A DNA stretch of 64,000 nucleotides from Abditibacterium sp. (GCA_030448265.1 JAUJNG010000003.1:62001-126000); one strand, 5' to 3'. Shown: positions 48,869 to 57,021, counted from the stretch's first letter. Numbers and translations: made by a program. The notes: generated from the letters alone by a model not told the origin.

Positions 48869-49195
48869 TCAACCCAGGATGCTTTCGACTTTGCTGGTGA
48901 GCTGGCCTTCGGGAATCATGCCGACGTGCTGATCGACAACCTGGCCGTCCTTGAAAAACAACAGGTTGGGAATGCTCTGCACGCCGTATTTGGCCGCAGT
49001 TTCGACGTTCTGGTCGATATCGACTTTGTAAAACTTGGCTTTGCCTTCGTAAGATCCTGCCACGCGCTCGAAAATAGGCGCCAGCATTTTGCAGGGCGGG
49101 CACCACGACGCGGTGAAATCCACCACAACCGCGCCATTCGCGCTTTCCACTTCGGTGGCAAAATCTTCGTTGCCCAGATAATTGACTTTTGACAT
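48869..49195 (-). CDS. trxA: Thioredoxin
   Basis: Cytoplasmic dithiol-disulfide reductase, 108 residues from ATG 49195, with AGAGGAAA upstream. Active site WCPPC (Cys32, Cys35) in VVVDFTASWCPPCKML. This differs from the usual CGPC of TrxA and is a variant seen in some bacterial thioredoxins. Other markers are FYKVDIDQNVETAAKYGVQS and IPNLLFFKDGQVVDQHVGMI with the cis-Pro. It is divergent from an ArsR-type regulator, with a perfect 15-bp-arm palindrome in the shared promoter region. So it is likely regulated by that protein, perhaps in response to thiol, metal or redox stress. The frame reaches 49216, but the shorter start fits the ribosome site. Confidence 0.93.
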   Translation of the reverse strand: MSKVNYLGNEDFATEVESANGAVVVDFTASWCPPCKMLAPIFERVAGSYEGKAKFYKVDIDQNVETAAKYGVQSIPNLLFFKDGQVVDQHVGMIPEGQLTSKVESILG

Positions 49196-49215
49196 GGTTT
49201 TTCCTCTTGGATGCA

Positions 49216-49251
49216 AATTTCATTGTTCGATTGTTGTCGAACAATGAAATT
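49216..49251. promoter_or_regulatory. Perfect operator palindrome between trxA and arsR
   Basis: AATTTCATTGTTCGA and TCGAACAATGAAATT, 15-bp arms with a 6-nt centre, lying in the divergent promoter region. The half-site ATTGTTCGA is in the style of ArsR/SmtB-family operators. Confidence 0.75.
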
Positions 49252-49293
49252 ATGCGACGATTTGGGTTAAAATGTCAAGCGGAAGTTTTCGAT

Positions 49294-49602
49294 ATGCGAG
49301 AATTACATCATCCCACGCGCGATGCGATTTCGCTGCCGCAGGTTTTACACGCTCTGAGCGACCCGATTCGGCTCTGCATCGCGGCGCAGCTCGACTGTCG
49401 CGGCGATCTGCCGTGCGGCACGTTTTGCGAGACCGCCGCCAAGTCCACCATGTCGCACCATTTCAAGGTGTTGCGGCTGGCGGGCGTCATCGCGCAGCGC
49501 AACGAGGGCACGAGCTGCTTCAACACCCTGCGCCGCGACGATCTGGAAGCGCGTTTTCCTGGCCTCCTCGACGCCATTTTGAGGGCCGCCGACGAGTTTT
49601 AG
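49294..49602 (+). CDS. ArsR-family transcriptional regulator
   Basis: Winged-helix repressor. The frame is open from 49189, with in-frame ATGs at 49252 and 49294. I prefer 49294 (102 residues, MRELHHPTRDAISLPQVLHA), preceded by GCGGAAG. The HTH lies at about 20-70: LSDPIRLCIAAQLDCRGDLP, TFCETAAKSTMSHHFKVLRL then AGVIAQRNEGTSCFNTLRRD. The His-His pair in MSHHFKVL is typical of this family. Two nearby Cys (CRGDLPCGTFCE) could be a metal or redox sensor, but the classical ELCVCDL metal site is not present. It is expected to act on the palindrome in front of the divergent thioredoxin gene. 68 nt downstream lies a small membrane-protein gene. Confidence 0.88.
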   Translation: MRELHHPTRDAISLPQVLHALSDPIRLCIAAQLDCRGDLPCGTFCETAAKSTMSHHFKVLRLAGVIAQRNEGTSCFNTLRRDDLEARFPGLLDAILRAADEF

Positions 49603-49670
49603 AACGTCAAATTTCGCCGCTCCGTGAAGTTGGCGCCCCAATATGGCATAAAAGGTGTCTGGGGGAAATT

Positions 49671-49826
49671 ATGCCTGGAAAAATATCTGACAACGAAAAT
49701 AAGCGCCAACTTCTCGAAGAAGACGAGGAGGGTGGGCGCGGCGAAATCTGGGTGGCCTCGGTGTGTCTGGGGCTGTCTTTGCTTTGCAGCGCGCTGTGGC
49801 TGGTCTTGCTGGTGTCGCCGAAGTAG
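49671..49826 (+). CDS. 51-residue single-helix membrane protein
   Basis: MPGKISDNENKRQLLEEDEE then GGRGEIWVASVCLGLSLLCS then ALWLVLLVSPK. It has an acidic cytoplasmic N-terminus and one C-terminal membrane helix. The ATG has a strong GGGGGAA site 4 nt upstream. It lies 68 nt after the ArsR gene on the same strand and in a different frame from it. Function unknown; the good ribosome site and charge layout make it more likely real than a chance frame. Confidence 0.65.
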   Translation: MPGKISDNENKRQLLEEDEEGGRGEIWVASVCLGLSLLCSALWLVLLVSPK

Positions 49827-49874
49827 ACGCCTGGCGTTCCAAGACCCCTCGGATTTGAAAGGGTGCGGTTGCGT

Positions 49875-50699
49875 TCACTTCCCGAAAACCAATGGATTCA
49901 ACGGGCTGTGCGCGTAATCGCCTGGTTGCAGTCCAGGCAGCCACTTCGCCAGATCCGACCGGCGGCTTTTGGAATCGGGTTCGATGATGCGCGCTTGCGA
50001 GTCCATATAAATAATGGTCATCACTTCGCGCGTGTGGGGCGTGGGGTTGCCAGGCGCGCCGTGCAGCGTCCAGCCGGAGTGCCAGGTCGCGTCGCCTGGC
50101 TCCAGGGCGCCGTAGGAATGGGTGTGCAGACCGCGTTCGCGGATGAGGCTTTGCAGCGCCGCCTCGCTCTGGTCCGAAATCGGCAAATCGCCCAGATAGC
50201 CCAGTTTTTGCGAACCCGAAGCGAACGTCATGCTGCCGACTTCGAGCGGCACGGGCACGAGCGGCATCCACATCGTGATGGTGTTGTCGGTGCCCAGAGG
50301 CCAGTAGTGCTGGTCTTGATGCCAGGGCGTCGGCCCGCCGCCCGCTTCTTTGAAAAGCGCCTGGTCGTGATAAATCCGCACGCCCTCGACGCCCATCAGA
50401 TCGGCGGCGATGTGGGCGAAACGGCGCGCCAGGGAGAAGCGGCGCACCGCTTCGTCCCTTTCCCACAGATTGCTGATCTGCAAAAACGCTTTGCCGTAGG
50501 TGTCGCGCTCTTCGAGTTTGCGCGTTTCGGTGTTGAAGCGGTTGGCGGCCTCGTTGATGGCGGGCCGGTAAGCCGCAATTTCCTCGGGCGCCGCCACGCC
50601 GCGCAGCAAAATATGGCCATCGCGCCGGTAAGCTTCGATTTGCGAGGTCTGGAGCGGATAATCGCTTGAGAGATCGGGCAGTTGGGTCACATGGGACAT
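49875..50699 (-). CDS. Phytanoyl-CoA dioxygenase (PhyH)-family protein
   Basis: Non-haem Fe(II)/2-oxoglutarate-dependent oxygenase, substrate unknown. 274 residues from ATG 50699, with AAGGAGA upstream; the frame extends to 50756 but that start is poorer. Iron ligands: His127 and Asp129 in TPWHQDQHYWPL and His213 in SGWTLHGAPGNPTP, with Arg224 as 2-oxoglutarate anchor. MTFASGSQKLG in between is usual for PhyH. PhyH-like proteins in bacteria hydroxylate small natural products or ectoine-like compounds. The neighbouring divergent AraC regulator (51046) might control it; the two starts face away from a palindrome. Confidence 0.88.
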   Translation of the reverse strand: MSHVTQLPDLSSDYPLQTSQIEAYRRDGHILLRGVAAPEEIAAYRPAINEAANRFNTETRKLEERDTYGKAFLQISNLWERDEAVRRFSLARRFAHIAADLMGVEGVRIYHDQALFKEAGGGPTPWHQDQHYWPLGTDNTITMWMPLVPVPLEVGSMTFASGSQKLGYLGDLPISDQSEAALQSLIRERGLHTHSYGALEPGDATWHSGWTLHGAPGNPTPHTREVMTIIYMDSQARIIEPDSKSRRSDLAKWLPGLQPGDYAHSPLNPLVFGK

Positions 50700-50839
50700 G
50701 AAAAATCTCCTTGGAAAAACGGGGTCGCCCCCAGTTTGGCGCGCCTCGCATGCCACTTCTGCCCCGCGCTTTGACCGAAAGCGATACTTTTTTAACCTTT
50801 GTGAAGCCCGATGGATGATTTCGGGTTAATATAAGGTCG

Positions 50840-50995
50840 TATCTCGATAGGTTCCTCTTGCAGCGACTAAAGTCACCGCAACAACGACGCGAAGTCCGCC
50901 TGCGCGGACTGGGTGCCCCCCAACCTGCGGAGGCAGGTTTCGCGTCGTTGTTGCGGTGACTTTAGTCGCTGCAAATCCAACCTAATGAGATAGGC
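50840..50995. repeat. Palindrome between PhyH and the AraC-type gene
   Basis: Core arms GCAGCGACTAAAGTCACCGC then AACAACGACGCGAA (50860 onwards) with complement ending at 50972. Weaker outer pairing (TATCTC...GGTT / AACC...GAGATA) lies outside. The central GGGTGCCCCCC resembles the shared core of other elements. Confidence 0.82.
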
Positions 50996-51045
50996 ACTAA
51001 GTCTTCACGCGGCGCGAATTCGCCGCCCCTGAAGAGGCTGGACTG

Positions 51046-51909
51046 ATGCGCGCTCGTTTTGAAAAAATCCCGCTCGAGAGCGGCGCTTCCTTTTCGTGCC
51101 GCGAATTTCGGGTGCGGCGTTTCGAGGCGCCCTGGCATTTTCATCCCGAACTCGAATTGACCTGGATTGTAAACGGTCGCGGTTTGCGTTTCGTGGGCGA
51201 CAGCATCGCGCCTTTTGAGACGGGCGATCTGGTGCTGCTCGGCCCCAACGTGCCGCATTTTTGGAGCAGTGATGCCGCGCCCGATGCCGCCGCGCTCGCG
51301 CACTCCGTTGTGGTGCAGTGGGAGGCGCATTTTCTGGGCGCGGAATTTTTCCAGGCGCCCGAAATGCGCGCCGTCGCGCAGGGGTGGACGCGCGCGGGAC
51401 GCGGGCTGCAAGTGATGGGACGCACGCGCGAGCGCGTCGCAGCGCAATTGGAGGAGTTGCTGGGCGCGCAGGGTTTGGCGCGATTGCTGGCGCTGCTGCG
51501 AATCTGGGACGATCTGGCGCGCAGCGACGAACTGCGGCCTCTGTCCAGCCCTGGCTTTTCGCCCTCGCTCAGTGATTTCGATGCCGAACGCATTAATACG
51601 GTGTGCCGTCTGGTGCGCGAGCGCCTGGGCGCGCCGCTGGCTCAACCCGAAGCCGCCGCCGCCGTGTGCCTGACTCCGGCGGCCTTCAGCCGTTTTTTTA
51701 AGTCCAAAACCGGCAAAACCTTCGCGGCTTTCGTCAACGAAGTGCGTATCGGCCAGGCGTGCCGCCTTCTGGTCGAGGGCCGCCGCGCGGTGGGCGAAAT
51801 CGCGGACGAATGCGGCTTTTCCAACCTCTCCAATTTCAATCGCCGCTTCCGCGACATCACCGGAGCGAGTCCGCGCGAGTATCGCCGCCGCTTCGGGCCG
51901 GTGGATTGA
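51046..51909 (+). CDS. AraC-family transcriptional regulator with cupin domain
   Basis: Cytoplasmic DNA-binding regulator. The 287 residues have an N-terminal cupin (about 15-130: CREFRVRRFEAPWHFHPELE, LTWIVNGRGLRFVGDSIAPF, GPNVPHFWSSDAAP) and a C-terminal double HTH (about 185-285: INTVCRLVRERLGAPLAQPE, AFSRFFKSKTGKTFAAFVNE then VRIGQACRLLVEG, and GEIADECGFSNLSNFNRRFR then DITGASPREYRRRF). It is divergent from the PhyH gene, which is a candidate target. Inducer unknown. ATG 51046 lies 9 nt after GAAGAGG. The protein is complete and of normal length. Confidence 0.92.
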   Translation: MRARFEKIPLESGASFSCREFRVRRFEAPWHFHPELELTWIVNGRGLRFVGDSIAPFETGDLVLLGPNVPHFWSSDAAPDAAALAHSVVVQWEAHFLGAEFFQAPEMRAVAQGWTRAGRGLQVMGRTRERVAAQLEELLGAQGLARLLALLRIWDDLARSDELRPLSSPGFSPSLSDFDAERINTVCRLVRERLGAPLAQPEAAAAVCLTPAAFSRFFKSKTGKTFAAFVNEVRIGQACRLLVEGRRAVGEIADECGFSNLSNFNRRFRDITGASPREYRRRFGPVD

Positions 51910-51959
51910 GTTCCTGCGCTGGAGCCGAGTTGCGCTGACTATAAATCTTGTCTCATTTG

Positions 51960-52110
51960 AGTTCGCTCGACTGAAGTCGGCGCTGACCCAGAGGGTGCCC
52001 CGCGCTGCGCGCTGACTTTCGGCCTGCGCCGAAACATCCTCTCGGTTGTTTTCCCGCGAAGGCGGGAAGTCAGCCGGAGGCCCATAGCGCCGACTTCAGT
52101 CGAGCGAACT
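51960..52110. repeat. Palindrome, CTCGACTAAAGTCGGCGCT family, copy 2
   Basis: Outer arms AGTTCGCTCGACTGAAGTCG then GCGCT and exact complement at 52086-52110. Internally ACCCAGAGGGTGCCCCGC and TTTCGGCCTGCGCCGAAACA are shared with copy 1 at 36608-36813. The centre is rearranged relative to copy 1. Confidence 0.9.
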
Positions 52111-52128
52111 GATGCTAATCCGGTCGTC

Positions 52129-53526
52129 TCATGCCAGCAGCGCCTGGGCGCGTTCCAACTGCTCGCGCACGCGAACGGGCGCCGTGCCGCCCTCCGACTG
52201 GCGCGCCGCCACGCTGCCTTCGACGCTCACGGCGTCGAACACGCCCTCATCGAAACGCGCATCGAGCGCCCGCCATTCGTCCAGACTCAACGCTTCGAGG
52301 CCGCGACCCGAAGTTTCGCACTGGCGCACCGCCGCGCCGGTGATTTCGTGCGCCTGGCGAAACGGAATCCCTTTTCGCACCAGATAATCGGCGACATCGG
52401 TAGCCGTCGAAAAGCCGCCGCCCGCCGCGCTTTTCATCTTTTCGAGGTTGAAAACGACGGTTTCGATCACGCCGCGCGCGATTTGCAAACTGGAAATCAC
52501 GGTGTCGAAGGCATCGAAAAGCGGCTCTTTGTCTTCCTGCAAATCGCGGTTGTAGGTGAGCGGCAGACTTTTGACCAAAGTCCACAGCGTGGTCAGATCG
52601 CCGAAAACGCGCGCCGCTTTGCCGCGCACCAGTTCCATCGAATCGGGATTGCGCTTTTGCGGCATGATGGAACTGCCGGTCGAAAACGCATCGCTGAGGC
52701 GCGCGAAATCCCATTCCGGCGAAGTCCACAACACCATTTCTTCCGCCAGCCGCGAGAGATGCAGCGCGATGATGGAGAGCGTCGCGGTGCTTTCGATGAG
52801 ATGATCGCGGTCGGCGACGGTATCGAGCGAATTAGGGGAAACGGCGGCGAATCCCAGTTTTTGCGCGACCAGTTGGCGGTCGATGGGAAAGGTGGTTCCG
52901 GCGAGTGCGGCGGCGCCGAGCGGCAGCACATCGGCGCGCGCGAAATTTTCTTCGAGGCGCTCGAAATCGCGCTGCAACATCCAAAAATAAGCCAGCAAAT
53001 GATGGGAGAGCAAAACCGGCTGCGCGCGCTGCAAATGGGTGTAGCCAGGTAGAATCGCGCCGAAATGCTCCTCGGCGCGCGCGAGAAAAGCGCGTTGTAA
53101 AGCGCGCACTGCGGATTGCGCCGCGCGCAGCGCATCCTTGAGATAAAGCCGCACATCGAGCGCGATCTGGTCGTTGCGCGAGCGCGCCGTGTGCAGTTTT
53201 CCGGCGACAGGGCCGATTTGCGCCGTCAGATGGCGCTCGATAAACGAATGAATGTCTTCGTCGGACGCATCATCGAAATTCAATTCGCCGTTTTCGATTT
53301 GCGCCGCGAGGTTTCGCAGTCCATCGGCGATAATCTGGGTTTCTTCGCGCGGCAAAATCGCGCACTGCCCCAGCATTTCGACGTGGGCGATGCTGCCTTC
53401 GATGTCGTAGCGCCACAGGCGGCAATCGAAGGGCAGCGAGGTCGAAAAGCGCAGCATGGCCGCGTCGGGCGCGGAGTCGAAACGGCCGCTCCACAGGGGT
53501 TTGTTAAGACTGTCAGGAGAACTCAT
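52129..53526 (-). CDS. argH: Argininosuccinate lyase
   Basis: Splits argininosuccinate to arginine and fumarate, the last step of arginine synthesis. 465 residues beginning MSSPDSLNKPLWSGRFDSAP. Motifs: SLPFDCRLWRYDIEGSIAHV, KLHTARSRNDQIALDVRLYL, LPGYTHLQRAQPVLLSHHLL, ALAGTTFPIDRQLVAQKLGF, and the fumarase/aspartase signature GSSIMPQKRNPDSMELVRGK, followed by LPLTYNRDLQEDKEPLFDAF. Length and order are normal. argG is not next to it. It is flanked by palindromes on both sides, so it is probably monocistronic. Confidence 0.96.
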   Translation of the reverse strand: MSSPDSLNKPLWSGRFDSAPDAAMLRFSTSLPFDCRLWRYDIEGSIAHVEMLGQCAILPREETQIIADGLRNLAAQIENGELNFDDASDEDIHSFIERHLTAQIGPVAGKLHTARSRNDQIALDVRLYLKDALRAAQSAVRALQRAFLARAEEHFGAILPGYTHLQRAQPVLLSHHLLAYFWMLQRDFERLEENFARADVLPLGAAALAGTTFPIDRQLVAQKLGFAAVSPNSLDTVADRDHLIESTATLSIIALHLSRLAEEMVLWTSPEWDFARLSDAFSTGSSIMPQKRNPDSMELVRGKAARVFGDLTTLWTLVKSLPLTYNRDLQEDKEPLFDAFDTVISSLQIARGVIETVVFNLEKMKSAAGGGFSTATDVADYLVRKGIPFRQAHEITGAAVRQCETSGRGLEALSLDEWRALDARFDEGVFDAVSVEGSVAARQSEGGTAPVRVREQLERAQALLA

Positions 53527-53548
53527 CGCGCCTTATTTTAGTGGATTT

Positions 53549-53605
53549 GGGAGCGCGAGCATCCCTGCTCGCAGAAAAAGGGCGAGCAGGGATGCTCGCG
53601 CTCCC
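53549..53605. repeat. Palindrome, GGGAGCGCGAGCAT family, copy 2
   Basis: GGGAGCGCGAGCATCCCTGC then TCG and its exact complement CGAGCAGGGATGCTCGCGCT then CCC, loop about 11 nt. Related to 48691-48774. Confidence 0.9.
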
Positions 53606-53610
53606 TTGCC

Positions 53611-54225
53611 TCACGCCGAAGACCGACCGATGCGCCGCGCCAGACGATAAACGCGCCACATCAACAATAGCGCCACAACCAGAAGCAACGGCACCAGCAA
53701 AGGCGCCAGAAGCGAAACCACGCCCAAAAACAGCGCCGCGATGTCTTCGACAACCGACAACACCGGATTGGCGACGCCCGCCGTCGTCACCGTCGAAGTC
53801 GCGCGCGTTCCGGCTTTGGCGGCGTGAAATCCCAGCGCGAGCGGCGCGCCGAAGATGAGGCCCAGCAGCGCGGCAATCGCCGGATCATTCGTATTCCACA
53901 CTGCCGCCGCCGCCAGAGCGCCCGCGACGGGACGCAAAACCGTTCCCAAGCTGTCGAGAACATTATCGACCAGCGGAATCTTATCGCCGGCGATTTCCAC
54001 AACCGTCGCCACCGCCAGCGCCCAGAACGCCGTGTTCGAGGCCAGCCATGCGAAACTGCCGTTCAACTCCACGCCGAAAAAGCCGAATTTCGCCGCGCCC
54101 GCCAGCAGCAGCAGGGGCAAAAAGGTGCGAAGTCCGCTCGAAGCGGCCAGCCCGATGCCCAGAAACGCGGCGGGAAGCCACGCCAGCGCGCTCAGCGCGT
54201 CGAAAGGGGAAAGAGGAGTCTGCAT
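53611..54225 (-). CDS. DUF4126-family membrane protein
   Basis: A 204-residue polytopic membrane protein of unknown function. LGIGLAASSGLRTFLPLLLL near the N-terminus, VEIAGDKIPLVDNVLDSLGT in the middle, and GFHAAKAGTRATSTVTTAGV then ANPVLSVVEDIAALFLGV are the DUF4126 blocks. About five hydrophobic helices, with a long last helix (LLAPLLVPLLLVVALLLMWR) and a basic tail. Length is normal. It is divergent from the ACT-domain gene and ends next to a palindrome. No substrate or partner can be inferred. Confidence 0.88.
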   Translation of the reverse strand: MQTPLSPFDALSALAWLPAAFLGIGLAASSGLRTFLPLLLLAGAAKFGFFGVELNGSFAWLASNTAFWALAVATVVEIAGDKIPLVDNVLDSLGTVLRPVAGALAAAAVWNTNDPAIAALLGLIFGAPLALGFHAAKAGTRATSTVTTAGVANPVLSVVEDIAALFLGVVSLLAPLLVPLLLVVALLLMWRVYRLARRIGRSSA

Positions 54226-54317
54226 GGGTGAACCTCGAGAACTGTGATTGCGACATTTACGGCAAATTTAATCTGTTGGAAAAATAGCGCTGTCACAATA
54301 AGAGGGGGACGAATTTT

Positions 54318-55115
54318 ATGCCCGACTCGACTCTCGAAATCCCTGCGCTTGCCCACGAACCGCCCGACGAGGTGGTTTTGGCGTTCTTTCGCCGCTTTTT
54401 GCCCGACTTCTATTTCGTCAACGCCCCCATCTCGCGGATGCGGCGCCACTTCTCTCTCATCGAGCGACTGCCCCGCGAACCCGTCATTCTCGACTTCTTC
54501 CGTCCCTCCGGCGCCCAATCCACCACGCTGACGCTGTGCGCCCACGACGATGCCCAGCCAGGACTTTTATCCAAAGTCGTGGGCACGCTCACGGCGCTCA
54601 AAATCAACGTCCACACCGCCTGGATTCACACCCTGAGCGACCCGCACCAGCCGCAGAGCGGGCGCCGCGTCATCCTCGACACGCTGATACTGTCGGAATC
54701 GAAGTTGGGACGCTCGCGCCCGCTCACTCCCAGGACGCAGGACGAGGTCATCGAGGCTTTTCAGCCCATTTTCGGCGCCCCCGACGCCCAGATGCCTCTG
54801 CTGTCGCGCGCCCTGCGCCTCACGCGCGCGCCGCTCGTCATCCACGACATCTCGGCCTCGCCCGCCGCACAGGGACTCACCCTGTTAACCCTCCGCACCG
54901 CCGACGCCACCGGCGTGTTGTTCCGCGCCACGCGCGCCCTGGCCGCCTTGCACCTCAATGTCGCCCACGCGCAGGTCAACACTTCCGATGATGCCGTGGA
55001 CGACGTGTTTTTCGTTTGCAAAGCCGACGGCACGACCCTGACTTCAGCCGAATACGCGCCCCTCATCGCCCAGTTGCGGGACCTGCTGCAAAGCGAAGGC
55101 GCCCCAGTCTCGTAG
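54318..55115 (+). CDS. Stand-alone tandem ACT-domain protein (GlnD C-terminus-like)
   Basis: A 265-residue protein with an N-terminal helical part (1-70), then two ACT domains: the first at about 72-150 (LTLCAHDDAQPGLLSKVVGT then LTALKINVHTAWIHTL), the second at about 190-260 (LTLLTLRTADATGVLFRATR then ALAALHLNVAHAQVNTS). The spacing and phrases resemble the C-terminal ACT pair of the PII uridylyltransferase GlnD, but no nucleotidyltransferase or HD domain is present. A ligand-sensing role (amino acid) is a guess. It begins with ATG 54318 after GGGGGACGAATTTT. No partner enzyme adjoins it. Confidence 0.78.
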   Translation: MPDSTLEIPALAHEPPDEVVLAFFRRFLPDFYFVNAPISRMRRHFSLIERLPREPVILDFFRPSGAQSTTLTLCAHDDAQPGLLSKVVGTLTALKINVHTAWIHTLSDPHQPQSGRRVILDTLILSESKLGRSRPLTPRTQDEVIEAFQPIFGAPDAQMPLLSRALRLTRAPLVIHDISASPAAQGLTLLTLRTADATGVLFRATRALAALHLNVAHAQVNTSDDAVDDVFFVCKADGTTLTSAEYAPLIAQLRDLLQSEGAPVS

Positions 55116-55366
55116 GGACACGGCCTGCCGTGTCCTTGGAACGCCTTCGAGGATGACGAAGGACACGGCAAGCCACTTAATGTGTGACTTGTTTTGAAAC
55201 GTGAGTGCTTGCGTCGCACGGTTTGTAGGGGTGCCGCGAGGCGCGTTTGGAAAGCGCATGAGTTGATCCAAACGCGCCTCGCGGCGCCACTACAAACCGT
55301 GCGACGCAAGCACTCACGCTCGAATAGAAGTCACACATTAAGTGGCAAGCCATGCCCCTACGAGAC
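55106..55366. repeat. Multi-layer nested palindrome after the ACT gene
   Basis: Layers from outside in: GTCTCGTAGGG / CCCCTACGAGAC; CCACTTAATGTGTGACTT / AAGTCACACATTAAGTGG; and GTGAGTGCTTGCGTCGCACG then GTTTGTAGGGGTGCCGCGAG then GCGCGTTTGGA with its complement. The innermost hairpin has loop AAAGCGCATGAGTTGA and is the same element as at 58603-58685, in the opposite loop orientation. The left end overlaps the last codons of the ACT gene. Confidence 0.9.
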
Positions 55367-55870
55367 TGGAACGCGCTTTTCCTTACCCTCTTTCACCGCG
55401 CGCAGGCTCGCCTTCTCGATATCGAAATTAGGCGGCACCGCGACGCTCCATTTGTGACCTTCGAGCTTCACCGCGACCACTTCTTTTCCATTTTCGAGCG
55501 TAATTTGCGAGTCCGGCGTCGCCTCGCCGCTCAAAATCAGACACTTTTCGCTCTTTCGCGCCTCGACGACCACAATATATGGCTTTCCGTCGCGCAGACT
55601 GCGATGAAAATCAGTCAGAATCTCCAGATTTTCGGGCGAAAGCGGCGCATTTCCTGGCCCTTCGGCCATTTCCTTCACGATGTGACGCAAGGCGTCGTCG
55701 TCTTTGAGGCCTTTGCCGAACTCGGTGCCGTAAAAAGAACCGTTCGGGCCGTGACAGCGCGCGCAGTTTTCCTCGAAGTAATCGAGCGGCGCGAAATTTG
55801 TCGGCTTGGGAGCCGCTTGAATCACCGCGAGAGGCGCCAAAGTCAGCGCCGCGAGAGCTAAAACCTTCAT
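55358..55870 (-). CDS. Secreted monohaem cytochrome c-like protein
   Basis: 170 residues with signal ending AVIQAA, then one haem site CARCHG in YFEENCARCHGPNGSFYG. The likely axial Met is in VKEMAEGPG. The C-terminal half (about 95-170) is a strand-rich domain of unknown type (YIVVVEARKSEKCLILSGEA, VAVKLEGHKWSVAVPPNFDI). It is translated with the upstream dehydrogenase gene: start and stop overlap by 4 nt (55867-55870). So it is likely the electron acceptor for that dehydrogenase in the periplasm. The 3' end runs into a palindrome. Confidence 0.85.
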   Translation of the reverse strand: MKVLALAALTLAPLAVIQAAPKPTNFAPLDYFEENCARCHGPNGSFYGTEFGKGLKDDDALRHIVKEMAEGPGNAPLSPENLEILTDFHRSLRDGKPYIVVVEARKSEKCLILSGEATPDSQITLENGKEVVAVKLEGHKWSVAVPPNFDIEKASLRAVKEGKEKRVPVS

Positions 55871-57021
55871 TGGGCGCGCTCAACTCGATAAATCCGCTTC
55901 CCCATGTCGTCGGAGAAGAGCAAAGTGCCGTCGGGCGCCTCCACGCAGTCCACGGGCCGCGCCAAAACCGCGCCATCGGCGCCCAGAGTCGAGACCAGCG
56001 CGTGCGCGCCCATCGCCCATCCGGTCACGGGATCCATCAGAATCCTTTCCACGCGATAGCCCACCTTCGCCGACGAGTTCCACGAGCCGTGATTGGCGAT
56101 AAACGCATCACCCTTCATCCCCAGCGCACCATTTTCGGCGAACGTCCAGCCGTTGGGCGCCCAGTGCGCGCCCAGTTGCCACTGCGGAAGCACCGACTTC
56201 GCGACGATTTCCAGAATATCTTCGCGTTTGTTGTATTCGGGGCGCGGCATACCGTTGCCAACCACGAACGGGTGCCCGTAAAACCTGCCCGCCTCGTAGA
56301 AATTGAACTCGCAGGGCGGCGTGCGATCGGTGATGGGCTGATTCCCCTTCGTTTCGCCCCACGATTTGCCGAAGTTATCGCTGCCGTGGTCGGCGCCCCA
56401 CACCTCGGTCGTGCCAGGACGAAAACCGAGCTTCTCGGTGTTGCGAACGCCCTCGGCGTGCAGCGTGCGAGTTGTGCCGTCGAGCGAATATTTCCAGATT
56501 TTCTGCCGGTCGGGGCCGCTTTCTTCGGGTAAAGAGAGATTTTGCGGGTCGCCAATCGAGGTGTAAAAACCGTCGTCGCCCACCAGAATCGCGCGCTGCC
56601 AGTGTCCGCCGCCTTCGGGCAGGTCTTTGACGACTTGAATTTCCTCGTCGCTTTTCCCATCGCCGTCGGAGTCGCGCGCGCGCCAGATGGAACCGCTCTG
56701 GGTGAACCACAGCCAGCCATTTTTGAAATCCAGACCGTGAACGCGCGGCTTTCCGCTCGTAAAATCGGCGACTTTTTCGTATTTCCCGCCCTTCAGACGA
56801 AGCGACGCGATGGTGCCGCTTCCTGGCTGCGACACGTAGAGCGTGCCTTTGTCGTCGAATTCGATGAAGCGCGCCTCGCCGAAGTTTTGCGCCGCGAGGG
56901 TGACGCGAAACCCTGGCCGAACCTGAAACGCGGGCACATCGGGGCGGGGCTGCGGCGCATTCTGCGCCCACGCGGACGCAGTTGAAACGGCGGTGAGGCT
57001 GAGAAGAGGGAGAAATTTCAT
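55867..57021 (-). CDS. Secreted PQQ-type sugar (sorbosone-like) dehydrogenase
   Basis: Predicted periplasmic quinoprotein with a six-bladed propeller. 384 residues with signal ending ASAWAQ. Landmarks: PAFQVRPGFRVTLAAQNFGE then ARFIEFDDKGTLYVSQPGSG, GKPRVHGLDFKNGWLWFTQS, LPEGGGHWQRAILVGDDGFY, GVRNTEKLGFRPGTTEVWGA then DHGSDNFG, QLGAHWAPNGWTFAENGALG, and IANHGSWNSSAKVGYRV. This resembles soluble aldose/sorbosone dehydrogenases; GLDFK and RN-x-GL-like RNTEKLGF stand in the cofactor region. It overlaps by 4 nt the cytochrome c gene that follows. Cofactor and substrate are inferred from family likeness. Confidence 0.84.
   Translation of the reverse strand: MKFLPLLSLTAVSTASAWAQNAPQPRPDVPAFQVRPGFRVTLAAQNFGEARFIEFDDKGTLYVSQPGSGTIASLRLKGGKYEKVADFTSGKPRVHGLDFKNGWLWFTQSGSIWRARDSDGDGKSDEEIQVVKDLPEGGGHWQRAILVGDDGFYTSIGDPQNLSLPEESGPDRQKIWKYSLDGTTRTLHAEGVRNTEKLGFRPGTTEVWGADHGSDNFGKSWGETKGNQPITDRTPPCEFNFYEAGRFYGHPFVVGNGMPRPEYNKREDILEIVAKSVLPQWQLGAHWAPNGWTFAENGALGMKGDAFIANHGSWNSSAKVGYRVERILMDPVTGWAMGAHALVSTLGADGAVLARPVDCVEAPDGTLLFSDDMGKRIYRVERAQ

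Noticed and set aside
49863..50669. 268-codon plus-strand frame opposite the PhyH gene
   Set aside because: The iron-binding motifs are on the minus strand; the plus frame is an antisense shadow.
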